This document shows positions 18,041 to 26,326 of a DNA stretch of 64,000 nt, one piece after another. Numbering within the stretch: the stretch's first letter is position 1; the number at the start of each line of letters is the position of its first letter. The stretch lies in the NCBI GenBank assembly GCA_016929395.1, contig JAFGIX010000023.1:1-64000 (forward strand), in the 5' to 3' direction. The stretch comes from Candidatus Zymogenus saltonus (GTDB lineage: Bacteria; Desulfobacterota; Zymogenia; Zymogenales; Zymogenaceae). The notes beneath the pieces are model-generated. The model was given only the letters and a program-made list of their open reading frames with translations, had not been told where the DNA came from and made no database searches. A program made the position numbers and the translations under genes.

Positions 18041-18607
18041 TTAAATATCGAGCTCCCCCAGCGCCCAGCACGCGGCCCTTCTTATTCTCGGTTCTTCGTC
18101 CTGGAGGAGGGAGATCAGAAGCCCTTCCACCTCATTTTGTTTCAGCTTGCCCAGCACCATTATAATAGACTCGTCTAACTCCTTGTCCCCCGAGGGGAGG
18201 ATTTTCATCAATATCTTTGCGATCCCCGGATCACCGATCCTGCCCAAGGACTCAACCGCTTGAATCTTGGCGAGAACGTTGTTTACCTTGAGGACGTTCA
18301 AGAGGGCCGGAATGGCCTTCCTGCTCTCGATCTCGCCCATGGCCCTGATAGCCGCTATCTTCAGGTCATCCTCGTCGTGCTGGAGGGAGTATATAAGGGG
18401 CACCAGGGCCTTTTCGTTCTTCATCCTTGAAAGGGAATAAATATAGCGAAGCTTGTCCGTTTTTATTGCGGATTTAAATTTTGCGACAATATCGGGAAGC
18501 TCCATCAAACCCTCGAGTTTCAGGAGGGCGTCCGAAGCGTTACTCTTTACACCCTTGTCTTCATCCTTCAACGCCTTTGCCAACGCTTTTCTTCTTTCCT
18601 CAATCAT
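18041..18607 (-). CDS. HEAT-repeat protein (small)
   Basis: A 188-residue, all-helical protein with four or five HEAT-like repeats of about 31-35 residues (for example LVPLIYSLQHDEDDLKIAAIRAMGEI and the following AIPALLNVLKVNN). No signal peptide or catalytic motif. The start codon overlaps the stop of the upstream P1 peptidase gene by four bases (ATGA), so both are translated together. It is unrelated to the HEAT gene at 14320 in domain layout because it lacks the YPxxHPS module. Confidence 0.78.
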   Translation of the reverse strand: MIEERRKALAKALKDEDKGVKSNASDALLKLEGLMELPDIVAKFKSAIKTDKLRYIYSLSRMKNEKALVPLIYSLQHDEDDLKIAAIRAMGEIESRKAIPALLNVLKVNNVLAKIQAVESLGRIGDPGIAKILMKILPSGDKELDESIIMVLGKLKQNEVEGLLISLLQDEEPRIRRAACWALGELDI

Positions 18608-19599
18608 TTTTCCCCGTTCAAATCTGAATATGAAGGTATAATTCCTCTGCCGTCGGCGGTAACAATAGCCCTTTCGACCGCCTTCAACAGGGCTGTCTCC
18701 GCCAGCATCCCCAGCGTATTAATCCCCACGCCTTGCCCTCCCCTAAGGGAGAGGGTGATGGCGACGTCTCCGTCGAAGGTGGAGTGAAACGGTGAGATGA
18801 CCTTTCCGAGAGAGGTCTGCGCCATCTGGGCCATCTTGATAGCGCCCTGTTTATCGATGGCCGCGTTTGTGGCGAGGACGGCAAGGGTCGTATTCTGACC
18901 CGGCGGCATCTTTCTGTCCTCGCCCTCCCTGAGCCTCTTCGAGGTATTGATAAGGCGTTTGGGATTTTCCGGGTCTCTCGCCCCTGCCAGTATTTCGCCG
19001 GTTTTTCGGTCGAGGACATCGCCGAAAGCGTTTACGACAACGAGCGCCCCGACCACGATATTATCTGAACCCCCCTTCGGGCGGAACGACTCGCTTGCAG
19101 TGCCCACACCGCCCTTCATGGCGAAGGCGGTGGTGTTGAGCTTTCCCACCGAGGCTCCCGTCCCTGCCCCGACGCTCCCCTGGTCGACGGGACCTCCCTT
19201 TGCGTTCACAGCAGCCCTGTATCCCATCTCCTCGTCGGGGCGCACCCTGGGGTTGCCGATCCCGAGGTCGAAGATTATGGCCGAAGGGACGATAGGTATT
19301 TTTACGTAGAAGACGTCGATTCCGATCCCCTTCTCTTCGAGGTATCTCATCACTCCGCCGGAGGCGGAAAGTCCGAAGGCGCTCCCGCCCGCCAGCGTAA
19401 CGGCGTGAACCACCCCCGCCACGTGAAGCGGTGAGAGGGAATCCACCTGCCTCGTTCCAGCCGCGGTGCCGCGGATATCTATCCCTCCCACGGCCCCCGA
19501 CTCCGTCAAAATAGCCGTTACCCCGGTCATCGCATCGAAGTCCTGAGCGTGCCCTACCTTGACTCCCGGCACATCTGTTATTGCATCCGAATAAATCAT
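18604..19599 (-). CDS. P1 family peptidase (DmpA / L-aminopeptidase-D-esterase type)
   Basis: A self-cleaving N-terminal-nucleophile hydrolase family acting on N-terminal residues or amides of small peptides. The 331-residue protein shows the family segments VGHAQDFDAMTGVT, GGSAFGLSA, VGAGTGASVGK and NTTLAVLATNA; by family precedent the Thr in NTT is the likely cleavage site and nucleophile. No signal peptide, so it is cytoplasmic. It is translationally coupled to the small HEAT gene. Physiological substrate unknown. Confidence 0.85.
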   Translation of the reverse strand: MIYSDAITDVPGVKVGHAQDFDAMTGVTAILTESGAVGGIDIRGTAAGTRQVDSLSPLHVAGVVHAVTLAGGSAFGLSASGGVMRYLEEKGIGIDVFYVKIPIVPSAIIFDLGIGNPRVRPDEEMGYRAAVNAKGGPVDQGSVGAGTGASVGKLNTTAFAMKGGVGTASESFRPKGGSDNIVVGALVVVNAFGDVLDRKTGEILAGARDPENPKRLINTSKRLREGEDRKMPPGQNTTLAVLATNAAIDKQGAIKMAQMAQTSLGKVISPFHSTFDGDVAITLSLRGGQGVGINTLGMLAETALLKAVERAIVTADGRGIIPSYSDLNGEK

Positions 19600-19640
19600 T
19601 CTATATTTTATACTTATTGACGGCTTTCGGTCAAGAAAAT

Positions 19641-19665
19641 AAAAACCGGGGCCGACCTCGACCCC
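19641..19665 (-). terminator. Intrinsic terminator of the pilD operon
   Basis: On the minus strand GGGGTC and GGCCCC pair (one G-T pair) around GAGGTC, followed by GG and a T run. It lies 31 bases past the pilD stop and closes the six-gene minus-strand run. Confidence 0.55.
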
Positions 19666-19695
19666 ATTTAAACAGCCCTATTCCACAACGATTCC

Positions 19696-20478
19696 TCACA
19701 TCATGCCGAAATATAGATCGAAGAGGATCCCCCCGAAAAATACGGCCGCCACCGCTCCAATGGACAGAAACGGGCCGAATGGAACCTTCGTCTTTCTGTC
19801 CCCCTTGTCTCTAAGGGTCAGGACAATACCGAAGATCGATCCCAGGATGCTCCCCACAACGAGTGTAAAGATAACCCCCTCAATCCCCAGAAAGGCCCCT
19901 ATCATCGCCAGGAGCTTGACGTCCCCCATCCCCATTCCCTCGGTCCTCGTCAAGAGGTAGTAAAAAACGGCGATCAGGGCCAAAATCCCCCCGCCGAAGA
20001 CGATCCCCAAGAGAGAGGCCTTCCAGGGGAGGCGGGAACTGAAAAAGGAATAGGCGAAAAATACCACGATCCCGGGAAGGGATATCTCGTTCGGAATTAT
20101 CTGATAGTCGAGATCGATAAGGGAAACGACGATAAGGGAGGCGCAAAAAACATAGCTGAACAGAAACTCCAAAGTCAACCCCAGCTTGTACATCAACAGG
20201 GCCGCCAGGACGCCGCTCATAATCTCGACCGCGGGATAGCGCCATGAGATCACAGCATTGCAGTTTCTGCATCTCCCTCTCAAGATAATAAAGCTCAGAA
20301 CGGGTATATTGTCGTAGAAGGCGATCCTATTCCCGCACGACGGACAGGAGGAGGGGGGCGTTACGATCGACCGCTCCCTCGGCATCCTGTAGATACATAC
20401 GTTGAGGAAGCTTCCTATCATAAGGCCGAGGATAAATGCACAAGTGATATAGAAACAGGCAGGAATCATATATCTCAA
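19696..20478 (-). CDS. pilD: Prepilin peptidase / N-methyltransferase
   Basis: Cleaves and N-methylates type IV prepilins at the inner membrane. The 260-residue protein has the N-terminal cytoplasmic methyltransferase domain with two CxxC pairs (CPSC and CRNC, about residues 43-75) and the two catalytic aspartates, one in SLIDLDYQIIPNE (about 140) and one in GMGMGDVKLL (about 195, the GxGD motif). About eight membrane helices. The ATG overlaps the stop of the upstream small membrane gene (ATGA). The pilin substrate candidate is in the window at 36937-37392. Confidence 0.94.
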   Translation of the reverse strand: MRYMIPACFYITCAFILGLMIGSFLNVCIYRMPRERSIVTPPSSCPSCGNRIAFYDNIPVLSFIILRGRCRNCNAVISWRYPAVEIMSGVLAALLMYKLGLTLEFLFSYVFCASLIVVSLIDLDYQIIPNEISLPGIVVFFAYSFFSSRLPWKASLLGIVFGGGILALIAVFYYLLTRTEGMGMGDVKLLAMIGAFLGIEGVIFTLVVGSILGSIFGIVLTLRDKGDRKTKVPFGPFLSIGAVAAVFFGGILFDLYFGMM

Positions 20479-20639
20479 TAAAAAAATGAAGGCACAAGGA
20501 CGGAGATGAGGCCGTAGATGAAAATCACCAGTCCCAGAACCGCAAGGAGACTCCCGGCAAGGGAGACAAATCGATCCTTCCGGCCGTACAAATAGAAACC
20601 GAAGAGTACGGCTAATAGGCCCAGGGGCATTGCTGCCAT
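20475..20639 (-). CDS. Small membrane protein in the pil run
   Basis: A 54-residue protein with two hydrophobic helices, the loop YGRKDR between them, and a short C-terminus. ATG 20639 is preferred over longer frames because GGTGAT lies nine bases upstream and the extra N-terminal residues are unlike a membrane protein. Its stop overlaps the pilD start. No family recognised; its place between the permease-side genes and pilD suggests a role with pilus assembly, which is inference. Confidence 0.6.
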   Translation of the reverse strand: MAAMPLGLLAVLFGFYLYGRKDRFVSLAGSLLAVLGLVIFIYGLISVLVPSFFY

Positions 20640-20658
20640 CTTGTTATCACCAAAAAAC

Positions 20659-21279
20659 TCAAGCGAAATAGAGTCCGCACATCCAGAGGGAGTAAAAGAC
20701 GCAGGTAACAAGTCCTAAAACGACGGCCCTCTTCTGATTTACGCCCGCTTCCGTTTCCGGGAAAACGAAAAAGATAAACGCAAAGACCGACAATGTCCAA
20801 CCCACAAATCCCACACCGACGGCCAGCGACCAGAGCCTGTTCGGTCTGGCCTTGGAGCCCAATACAAACTCCACATCCTCCCTGTCCGGTCCGCCCTCCC
20901 CCTCCGACAGATGCAGGGAAAGCCAGCCGTCCGCCTCTTCGATCCTCGACTTGAAGGGCGTGAAGGGACCCCTGGCCGCATATAGGGAGCTTCTGAGTAT
21001 ACTTACGGCGTACACGGCCTCTTCCGTGTCGTACGCGTAGGAGCCCTCCCCTATCTCCCAGAGCTCCTCTATGGAGCGTTTTACCCAGGGGCTGAGCGGG
21101 GCATACCACTTGATCGAGCGGCCGTAATGGTTGATCGCGGAAACTTTGTCTCCCGACTTCAACGCCTCGTTGGCCCTTTTGTATTCCGCGGCGGAGCCCA
21201 TGTAGACGCGCAGAAGCACCATAAGCAGGATTGCAACTATAAGCGATAAAAACGCACCGAGTCTCATCGAGTCTTTCAT
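20659..21279 (-). CDS. Membrane protein of unknown function in the pil run
   Basis: A 206-residue protein with an N-terminal membrane helix (about 7-27), a periplasmic helical region that reads like a degenerate TPR hairpin (ANEALKSGDKVSAINHYGRSIKWY), and two C-terminal membrane helices (about 148-170 and 182-203). It starts one base after the ABC permease stop and precedes the 54-residue gene by 19 bases. No catalytic motifs. Probably co-transcribed with the ABC and pilD genes. Confidence 0.7.
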   Translation of the reverse strand: MKDSMRLGAFLSLIVAILLMVLLRVYMGSAAEYKRANEALKSGDKVSAINHYGRSIKWYAPLSPWVKRSIEELWEIGEGSYAYDTEEAVYAVSILRSSLYAARGPFTPFKSRIEEADGWLSLHLSEGEGGPDREDVEFVLGSKARPNRLWSLAVGVGFVGWTLSVFAFIFFVFPETEAGVNQKRAVVLGLVTCVFYSLWMCGLYFA

Positions 21280-21280
21280 T

Positions 21281-22060
21281 TTACTTAAAATCCCTCTTGG
21301 TAAAGATTATCGAAGATAATATAAGCAGAACGGCGATATAGAGGACACCGTAAGATATTGAAAAGAGAAAATATTCAGGCCCTATGGGCAATCCGTGAAC
21401 CACCTGAGGCCTTACGTTGAAGTTATCCAGATTCGGGAAGACGTAGTAGAGGGTCTTGAAGAACACCTCCAAGAAAGTACCCCTGAAGTTCGCGCTGAAC
21501 TCGTACAGGTCCCTCGTCGTGTGACCTATGACGTAGACCCCCAGGGTGAACATCCCGCTCAATATCGGCGTGGAAAAAGACGAGAAAAAAATCGCGACTC
21601 CGCAGACCACCATCAGCTCCAAAAAGGTCAGGCCGATGGCGACGAAGAGTCTTATGTCGAGGCTCCCCGTTGCAAGGAAGGCGATCAGGACGAATATCAA
21701 TCCCATCGCCAGCACTTCCACAAAGATTGTCAGGACGAGGCCGAAATATTTCCCGAGGAGGAACTGGAAGCGGGTGACCGGCTTTGCGACGATGGTGTAT
21801 ATGGTCCTCTTGTCCAGCTCCTTGTAGACCAGGCCGATGCCGACGAATATGGCGATCAGCGTCCCGAATATCGAGATCGACGCCAGACCCACGTCCTTTA
21901 TTATCTTCGACTTCTGTCCGATCGTGATAATATCCATCACGGTGGACAGGGCGAGGATCAGAAGCGCAAAGAACACGATGCTGTAAAGGATCCTGTCGCG
22001 TACCGCCTCCCTGAAGGTGTTTACGGTTATGACCCACACTTTTTTTACAAAGGATGTCAT
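21281..22060 (-). CDS. ABC transporter permease, PilI-like
   Basis: A 259-residue ABC-2 type permease with six membrane helices; the N-terminal segment FREAVRDRILYSIVFFALLI and the KPVTRFQFLLGKYFG segment are typical of this class. It is coupled to the ATPase gene by an ATGA overlap. In Myxococcus xanthus the pilG-pilH-pilI genes (PilH ATPase, PilI permease) sit just before pilD and are needed for type IV pili; gene order here is the same apart from two inserted genes. The pilus role is inferred from this order. Confidence 0.82.
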   Translation of the reverse strand: MTSFVKKVWVITVNTFREAVRDRILYSIVFFALLILALSTVMDIITIGQKSKIIKDVGLASISIFGTLIAIFVGIGLVYKELDKRTIYTIVAKPVTRFQFLLGKYFGLVLTIFVEVLAMGLIFVLIAFLATGSLDIRLFVAIGLTFLELMVVCGVAIFFSSFSTPILSGMFTLGVYVIGHTTRDLYEFSANFRGTFLEVFFKTLYYVFPNLDNFNVRPQVVHGLPIGPEYFLFSISYGVLYIAVLLILSSIIFTKRDFK

Positions 22061-22992
22061 TTCGATTTTCCCTTTATCTCGCTTAAAAAGAGCTCCTCAA
22101 GGGTCAACCTTATCGGCTCCACGGACTCTATGCTTATCTTGAGGGAGCGGAGGTAGTCTATGACCTCGTTGATATTTTCGGCCCCGTCAACCAGAAGCAC
22201 CGTGCGGTCTTTGAGGGTCCTCTTGACCTCGGCCTTCCCCTCAATCGATTTAAGGAGATCGTGATCGAGGCCGCAGACCGTTATCTCCACAAAGCTCACC
22301 CTCTCGTTAAGCATCCGGTCTAGGTCACCCACGTCCCTTATCTTCCCGTCCACGATTATCCCGACCCTGTCGGCGATCGCCTCCACGTCCGGCAGGATGT
22401 GAGACGAGAAGACTATCGTCTTTCCCTCCCTCTTCAGTCCCTGGATTATCTCCTTGACCTCGGCCCTGCCTAAGGGGTCAAGGCCGCTCATCGGCTCGTC
22501 AAAAAAAACAAGCTCCGGGTCGTTTATCAGCGCCTGGGCGATCCCTATTCGCTGAAGCATCCCCCGGGAGAAGCGCCTCAGCGGCTCATCCGCCCTGTCT
22601 TCAAGCCCCACGCTTTTTAAGAGCCTCCTTATCCTCTCCCTCCTCACCCCCTGCGGTATCGAGAAGAGCCTCGCGAAAAAATCGAGAAACTCCACAGCAG
22701 TCAGGTAATCGTAGAAATAGGGGCTCTCGGGAAGGAATCCGATCTTCTCCTTCACCGAAATGTCGTACGGGGATTTAGAAAGTACCTCTATCTCGCCCCT
22801 GTCGGGATATATTATCCCCATGATGAGCTTCAGGGTGGTGGTCTTCCCGGAGCCGTTCGGCCCGAGATAGCCGAAGACCTCCCCCTTTTTGATGACAAGA
22901 TCGACGCCGTTTAGGGCCTCGACCTTCTTCATCATAAAGCCGGTCTTGTATGCCTTGTAGATACCTCTAAGCTCTACGGCATTTTCACTCAT
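22057..22992 (-). CDS. ABC transporter ATP-binding protein, PilH-like
   Basis: A 311-residue ATPase with Walker A GPNGSGKTT (about residue 43), Q-loop region FLPESPYFYDY, signature RFSRGMLQRIG, Walker B LVFFDEP and the switch His in FSSHIL. The C-terminal 90 residues form the extra domain common to ABC-2 type exporters. Start and stop overlap both neighbours, so the TPR protein, ATPase and permease are one translational unit. By gene order it corresponds to PilH of Myxococcus. Confidence 0.88.
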   Translation of the reverse strand: MSENAVELRGIYKAYKTGFMMKKVEALNGVDLVIKKGEVFGYLGPNGSGKTTTLKLIMGIIYPDRGEIEVLSKSPYDISVKEKIGFLPESPYFYDYLTAVEFLDFFARLFSIPQGVRRERIRRLLKSVGLEDRADEPLRRFSRGMLQRIGIAQALINDPELVFFDEPMSGLDPLGRAEVKEIIQGLKREGKTIVFSSHILPDVEAIADRVGIIVDGKIRDVGDLDRMLNERVSFVEITVCGLDHDLLKSIEGKAEVKRTLKDRTVLLVDGAENINEVIDYLRSLKISIESVEPIRLTLEELFLSEIKGKSK

Positions 22993-23680
22993 AGTCTCCC
23001 CCCCCTGCTTTTATCTCCCTTATCCTCGCGGCCAGGATCTTCCGCAACTCCTTGTCCTTGAAATTTACATACAGGTGTTGAAGAAAGGCTATGGCCGTTT
23101 CCCTGGTTGCGCCCTCCCTTCTCAACTTTAACGCAAGGTCTTTAAGATAGGCCGGGGATTTGGGAAGCCTTGACGCCTTCTCGATGCTGTCGGCCGCGTC
23201 CTTGAAATCCCCATCGTGAAAAAAGTAGTTTATCCCCAAAACGAAGGGAAAGTACCAGTCGTTCGGGAACTCGTTCATCCCCTTGATGATGATCTTCCTG
23301 GCGTTTTCGTGCTGGTTCGCCTCGAGGTTGAGCATTAATCCCGCAAAGATATACGGAAACCTGAACTTCGGGTCGAGGGTTGTAACAAGGTCCGCCATAT
23401 GGTAGAGCCACGTGTAGGTCCTGTCCGAAGTCGCGTGGGTGCCGAAATAATCGAGCATCCTGATATACAGGATATCCGCCATAACCTCATCGAACCCCAG
23501 GCTGACTATCTTCAGAACCTTGCCGGAGGGTATGTAGAGCAATTCTTCCTCATGGCTCCATGTGCTCCTCTCATCATCGATCTTGGTCTGAAGCAGAAAG
23601 ACGGCACACAAAATGAGACCCGCCGTCAGCGGCAGGATCAAGCTCTTTGAGTTCTCCTTTTTAAACAAAGGCCTTTTCAT
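22985..23680 (-). CDS. Membrane-anchored helical-repeat protein, PilG-like position
   Basis: A 231-residue protein with one N-terminal membrane helix (about residues 14-30) and an extracytoplasmic part made of TPR-like helix pairs (for example FRFPYIFAGLMLNLEANQHENA and WYFPFVLGINYFFHDGDFKDA). It is the first gene of the run and overlaps the ATPase start by eight bases. In Myxococcus the gene before pilH is pilG, a poorly understood protein needed for pili. Equivalence is inferred from position only. Confidence 0.7.
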   Translation of the reverse strand: MKRPLFKKENSKSLILPLTAGLILCAVFLLQTKIDDERSTWSHEEELLYIPSGKVLKIVSLGFDEVMADILYIRMLDYFGTHATSDRTYTWLYHMADLVTTLDPKFRFPYIFAGLMLNLEANQHENARKIIIKGMNEFPNDWYFPFVLGINYFFHDGDFKDAADSIEKASRLPKSPAYLKDLALKLRREGATRETAIAFLQHLYVNFKDKELRKILAARIREIKAGGGDYE

Positions 23681-23773
23681 TCGATATAGTCCTGAGCCGA
23701 ATTACATTTCATAATATAAGATAGCAGATTGGAATTATTTTTCAAGCATTTTGTACAACACTTTTTTTTCTCT

Positions 23774-24787
23774 TTATCCCCCTTTTTTGCCCATGTTTTT
23801 CTGCGTGTTTCCCCGCGTGTTTCCCCGCGTGTTCCCCCGATATTTACGGAGAACAACCAAGGAGATGGAGCCCAAAAGGAGTATCCAGAAAAAGAGGATG
23901 GCCCTGTCCAGCGCCGATGCGAAGACGCCGACCTCAAATCCCGCCCCTATCTCCCCGGAGATCAGGCCCATGACGAACTCCCTCGCCACAAGCCCGCCCG
24001 GGATGAGGCTCACGACGCTTGCGAGGTTGGAAACCGGGACCATGGCAAGACCCATGAAGTAGTTCAGGTCAACGCCGAAGCGCCCGTAGGAGAGCTTTAT
24101 CCTCATGGCGTCCATTGAGATCATGGTAAAATCGAGGGCGACAAGGGCGGCGAGCCTTCTTCCCCCCTCGCGGATCTTCTCCCAGCCGGAGAGAAACCTG
24201 GCCAGGCGGCTGTTTTTTACCCTCTTTGTGACAAGCTTGACGAATAAGAAGAGGACGAATATCGAGACGATGAGGAAGACGTAGACGGCCAAGGTGTAGA
24301 GGGGGAATACGCCGGAGGTGAGGGAAACAAGCATCGCGGCGAAGCACCCCGCCGTGGAAAACACGGCGGTCGTCACGGCAAAACCCGCGGTCAGGACGGC
24401 AAGGTACTCGGTTATGGGAAAATTGTGAAAACCCTTCAGGTAAAAGGCGCTCAGGGCGCTCCCTCCCCGAACCGGGAGGTAGTTCAGAAGCGAGTTGGCC
24501 TGGGCAAGCCCGAACCACTCCCTGGGTTTAAGGTCGAGTCCGAAGATCGATGTCAATACCTTGATCTTGACCCCGGAGAGGAGCTGAAAGGCGAGGATCA
24601 GAGCGCTCATCGATACGATATATGCCGGGGAGAGATCGACGAGACCGACGAAGATGTCCCAGTTTTTACGGGCAAATCTCAACCCGATAAAGAGAACGAA
24701 AATCAACAGGAGGAGGCTTATCGAGTTTATTAAAAACTCCTTCGAAATGAGCGATAGGGGCCTCTTGTCTCTCTCTTGTGCGGTCAT
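23774..24787 (-). CDS. UPF0104 / LPG-synthase-like integral membrane protein
   Basis: A 337-residue protein with about eight membrane helices, matching the flippase-like lysylphosphatidylglycerol synthase transmembrane family. The NSLLNYLPVRGG segment (about residue 100) and the SLIPGGLVAREFVMG segment (about 250) are typical. ATG 24787 is preferred to the upstream ATG 24817. The C-terminus carries a tandem RGNT-RGNT-RGNT repeat coded by three 12-bp units (about 23803-23838). Its position ahead of the sugar locus suggests handling of a lipid-linked or glycolipid substrate; this is not established. Confidence 0.78.
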   Translation of the reverse strand: MTAQERDKRPLSLISKEFLINSISLLLLIFVLFIGLRFARKNWDIFVGLVDLSPAYIVSMSALILAFQLLSGVKIKVLTSIFGLDLKPREWFGLAQANSLLNYLPVRGGSALSAFYLKGFHNFPITEYLAVLTAGFAVTTAVFSTAGCFAAMLVSLTSGVFPLYTLAVYVFLIVSIFVLFLFVKLVTKRVKNSRLARFLSGWEKIREGGRRLAALVALDFTMISMDAMRIKLSYGRFGVDLNYFMGLAMVPVSNLASVVSLIPGGLVAREFVMGLISGEIGAGFEVGVFASALDRAILFFWILLLGSISLVVLRKYRGNTRGNTRGNTQKNMGKKGG

Positions 24788-24844
24788 TTTATATTGATAA
24801 GCCCCCTGACAGCCCAATAGCCCAATAGCCTAATAGCCTAATAG

Positions 24845-26326
24845 CTAATAGGCCCCCCTCCTGGAGAGGAGGGCTGGAAACGTCCTCATGATGATGGAGA
24901 GGTCCATCACGAGGGACCTGTTCTTGATGTAAAAGAAGTCGTACTGGATGTTCTCCTCGAGGGGGAGGTCTTTCCTGCCGATGACCTGCCACAGGCCCGT
25001 GAGCCCCGGTTTTACCACGAGGCGTTTCTTCTCCCACTCCTTGTACTTCTCGACGATAAACGGCATCTCCGGGCGCGGCCCGACGATGCTCATGTCCCCG
25101 GCGATGACGTTTATCAGCTGCGGGAGCTCGTCTAGGCTGAACTTCCTGAGGAACTTCCCGATCCGGGTGATCCTGTCGTCCACGGCGCTCTTCGGGGAGC
25201 GGGCGTAGGTGGCCGCCTCCGTTTGCATCGTCCTGAACTTCATGATGTTGAACTCCCTGCCGTTCAGCCCGACCCGCCTCTGCTTGAAAAGGATGGGCCC
25301 CTTCGAGTCGATCTTTATCAAGGCCATTATGATAAGCCAGATGGGCGTCGTGAAGACTATGCCGAAAATCGAGATGAATATATCCATCGCCCTCTTGATT
25401 ATGGAGTATCCCCACGTCGGCCCCTCCCCCTTGAGGTCCACCACGGGGAAGTCGCCGAGCATGTCTATCACGGTGCCGTCCGATATGACGTCGAAGATAT
25501 CGGTCACGATGTGGAAGTACACACCCCCCTTTGTGCACGAAGATATTATGTCGAGGATCTTATGGTGGTTGATGTTCGGGAGGGCGAAAAAGACGTCGTC
25601 GATGTCGTGCTCCACCACAATATCCATAATATCGTCCTCCCCCCCAAGCACCGGGATACCGCTGACCTTCTTCCCCCACTTCTTTTCGTCCTTGTCCACG
25701 AACCCCACCACCCTGTATCCCACCTCTCTGGAATCCTGGAGCTTCTGAACCGCGCGGATCCCGCTCTCCCCCGCACCCACCACCAAAGTCCTTACAATCC
25801 CGATCCCCCTCTCCCACATCCTCTCCTCGACGAACCGGATTATGACCCTCGAGATGCTCAAAAAGAGGAGACTGAAGCCGAACATAAATATGACGACAGA
25901 CCTTCCGAAGTCAAGATTCTTAAACAAAAACGAAAGCGACATGCTGACGAGAAGCCCGAGGAGGGAGGCCTTGACCAGGAGATTAAACTCGGTGATGACG
26001 GAGAGTTTGCTCGTCCTCCTGTAGAGGCCGAAAAAGGCGCACGTCACAACCCAGCCCGTAACCATAATGGGGGTGGAATATAGATAGACGGAAAATGCGT
26101 TTATCGTCTTTGGGAAGTAGAAGGCCAGGTAGTATCTTAGCCAGTAGGCGCTGAACCAGGAGATTGTCAGAAAGGCGGCGTCCATAAGGACGAGGAAAAA
26201 GATCAATATTTTTCTCGCCCACCTCTTCCTCTTGGTCAAAGGCGAAACAAGCCTCGATGACTCGCCTGCCCCTTTTTTCGGCCCTTTGCCGCCAGATTTA
26301 TCGCCGCTATCTCTCGTTTGTTTCAA
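24845..26326 (-). CDS. Polyprenyl-phosphate sugar-1-phosphate transferase (WbaP/WcaJ type)
   Basis: Starts a surface polysaccharide by moving a sugar-1-phosphate from a UDP-sugar to undecaprenyl phosphate. The 493-residue protein has four N-terminal membrane helices (about 40-145), a nucleotide-binding-like middle domain (VVGAGESG, about 185), a fifth helix near 305, and the catalytic C-terminal domain with KFRTM, DELPQL, SIVGPRPEMP and KPGLTGLWQ. Initiation is at TTG 26326, inside the last 20 bases of the upstream gene; no ATG or GTG gives a complete N-terminus. Confidence 0.9.
   Translation of the reverse strand: MKQTRDSGDKSGGKGPKKGAGESSRLVSPLTKRKRWARKILIFFLVLMDAAFLTISWFSAYWLRYYLAFYFPKTINAFSVYLYSTPIMVTGWVVTCAFFGLYRRTSKLSVITEFNLLVKASLLGLLVSMSLSFLFKNLDFGRSVVIFMFGFSLLFLSISRVIIRFVEERMWERGIGIVRTLVVGAGESGIRAVQKLQDSREVGYRVVGFVDKDEKKWGKKVSGIPVLGGEDDIMDIVVEHDIDDVFFALPNINHHKILDIISSCTKGGVYFHIVTDIFDVISDGTVIDMLGDFPVVDLKGEGPTWGYSIIKRAMDIFISIFGIVFTTPIWLIIMALIKIDSKGPILFKQRRVGLNGREFNIMKFRTMQTEAATYARSPKSAVDDRITRIGKFLRKFSLDELPQLINVIAGDMSIVGPRPEMPFIVEKYKEWEKKRLVVKPGLTGLWQVIGRKDLPLEENIQYDFFYIKNRSLVMDLSIIMRTFPALLSRRGAY

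Noticed and set aside
25223-26083. 286-residue plus-strand open frame
   Set aside because: Opposite the sugar-1-phosphate transferase; His/Asp/Pro-rich composition and no family resemblance.
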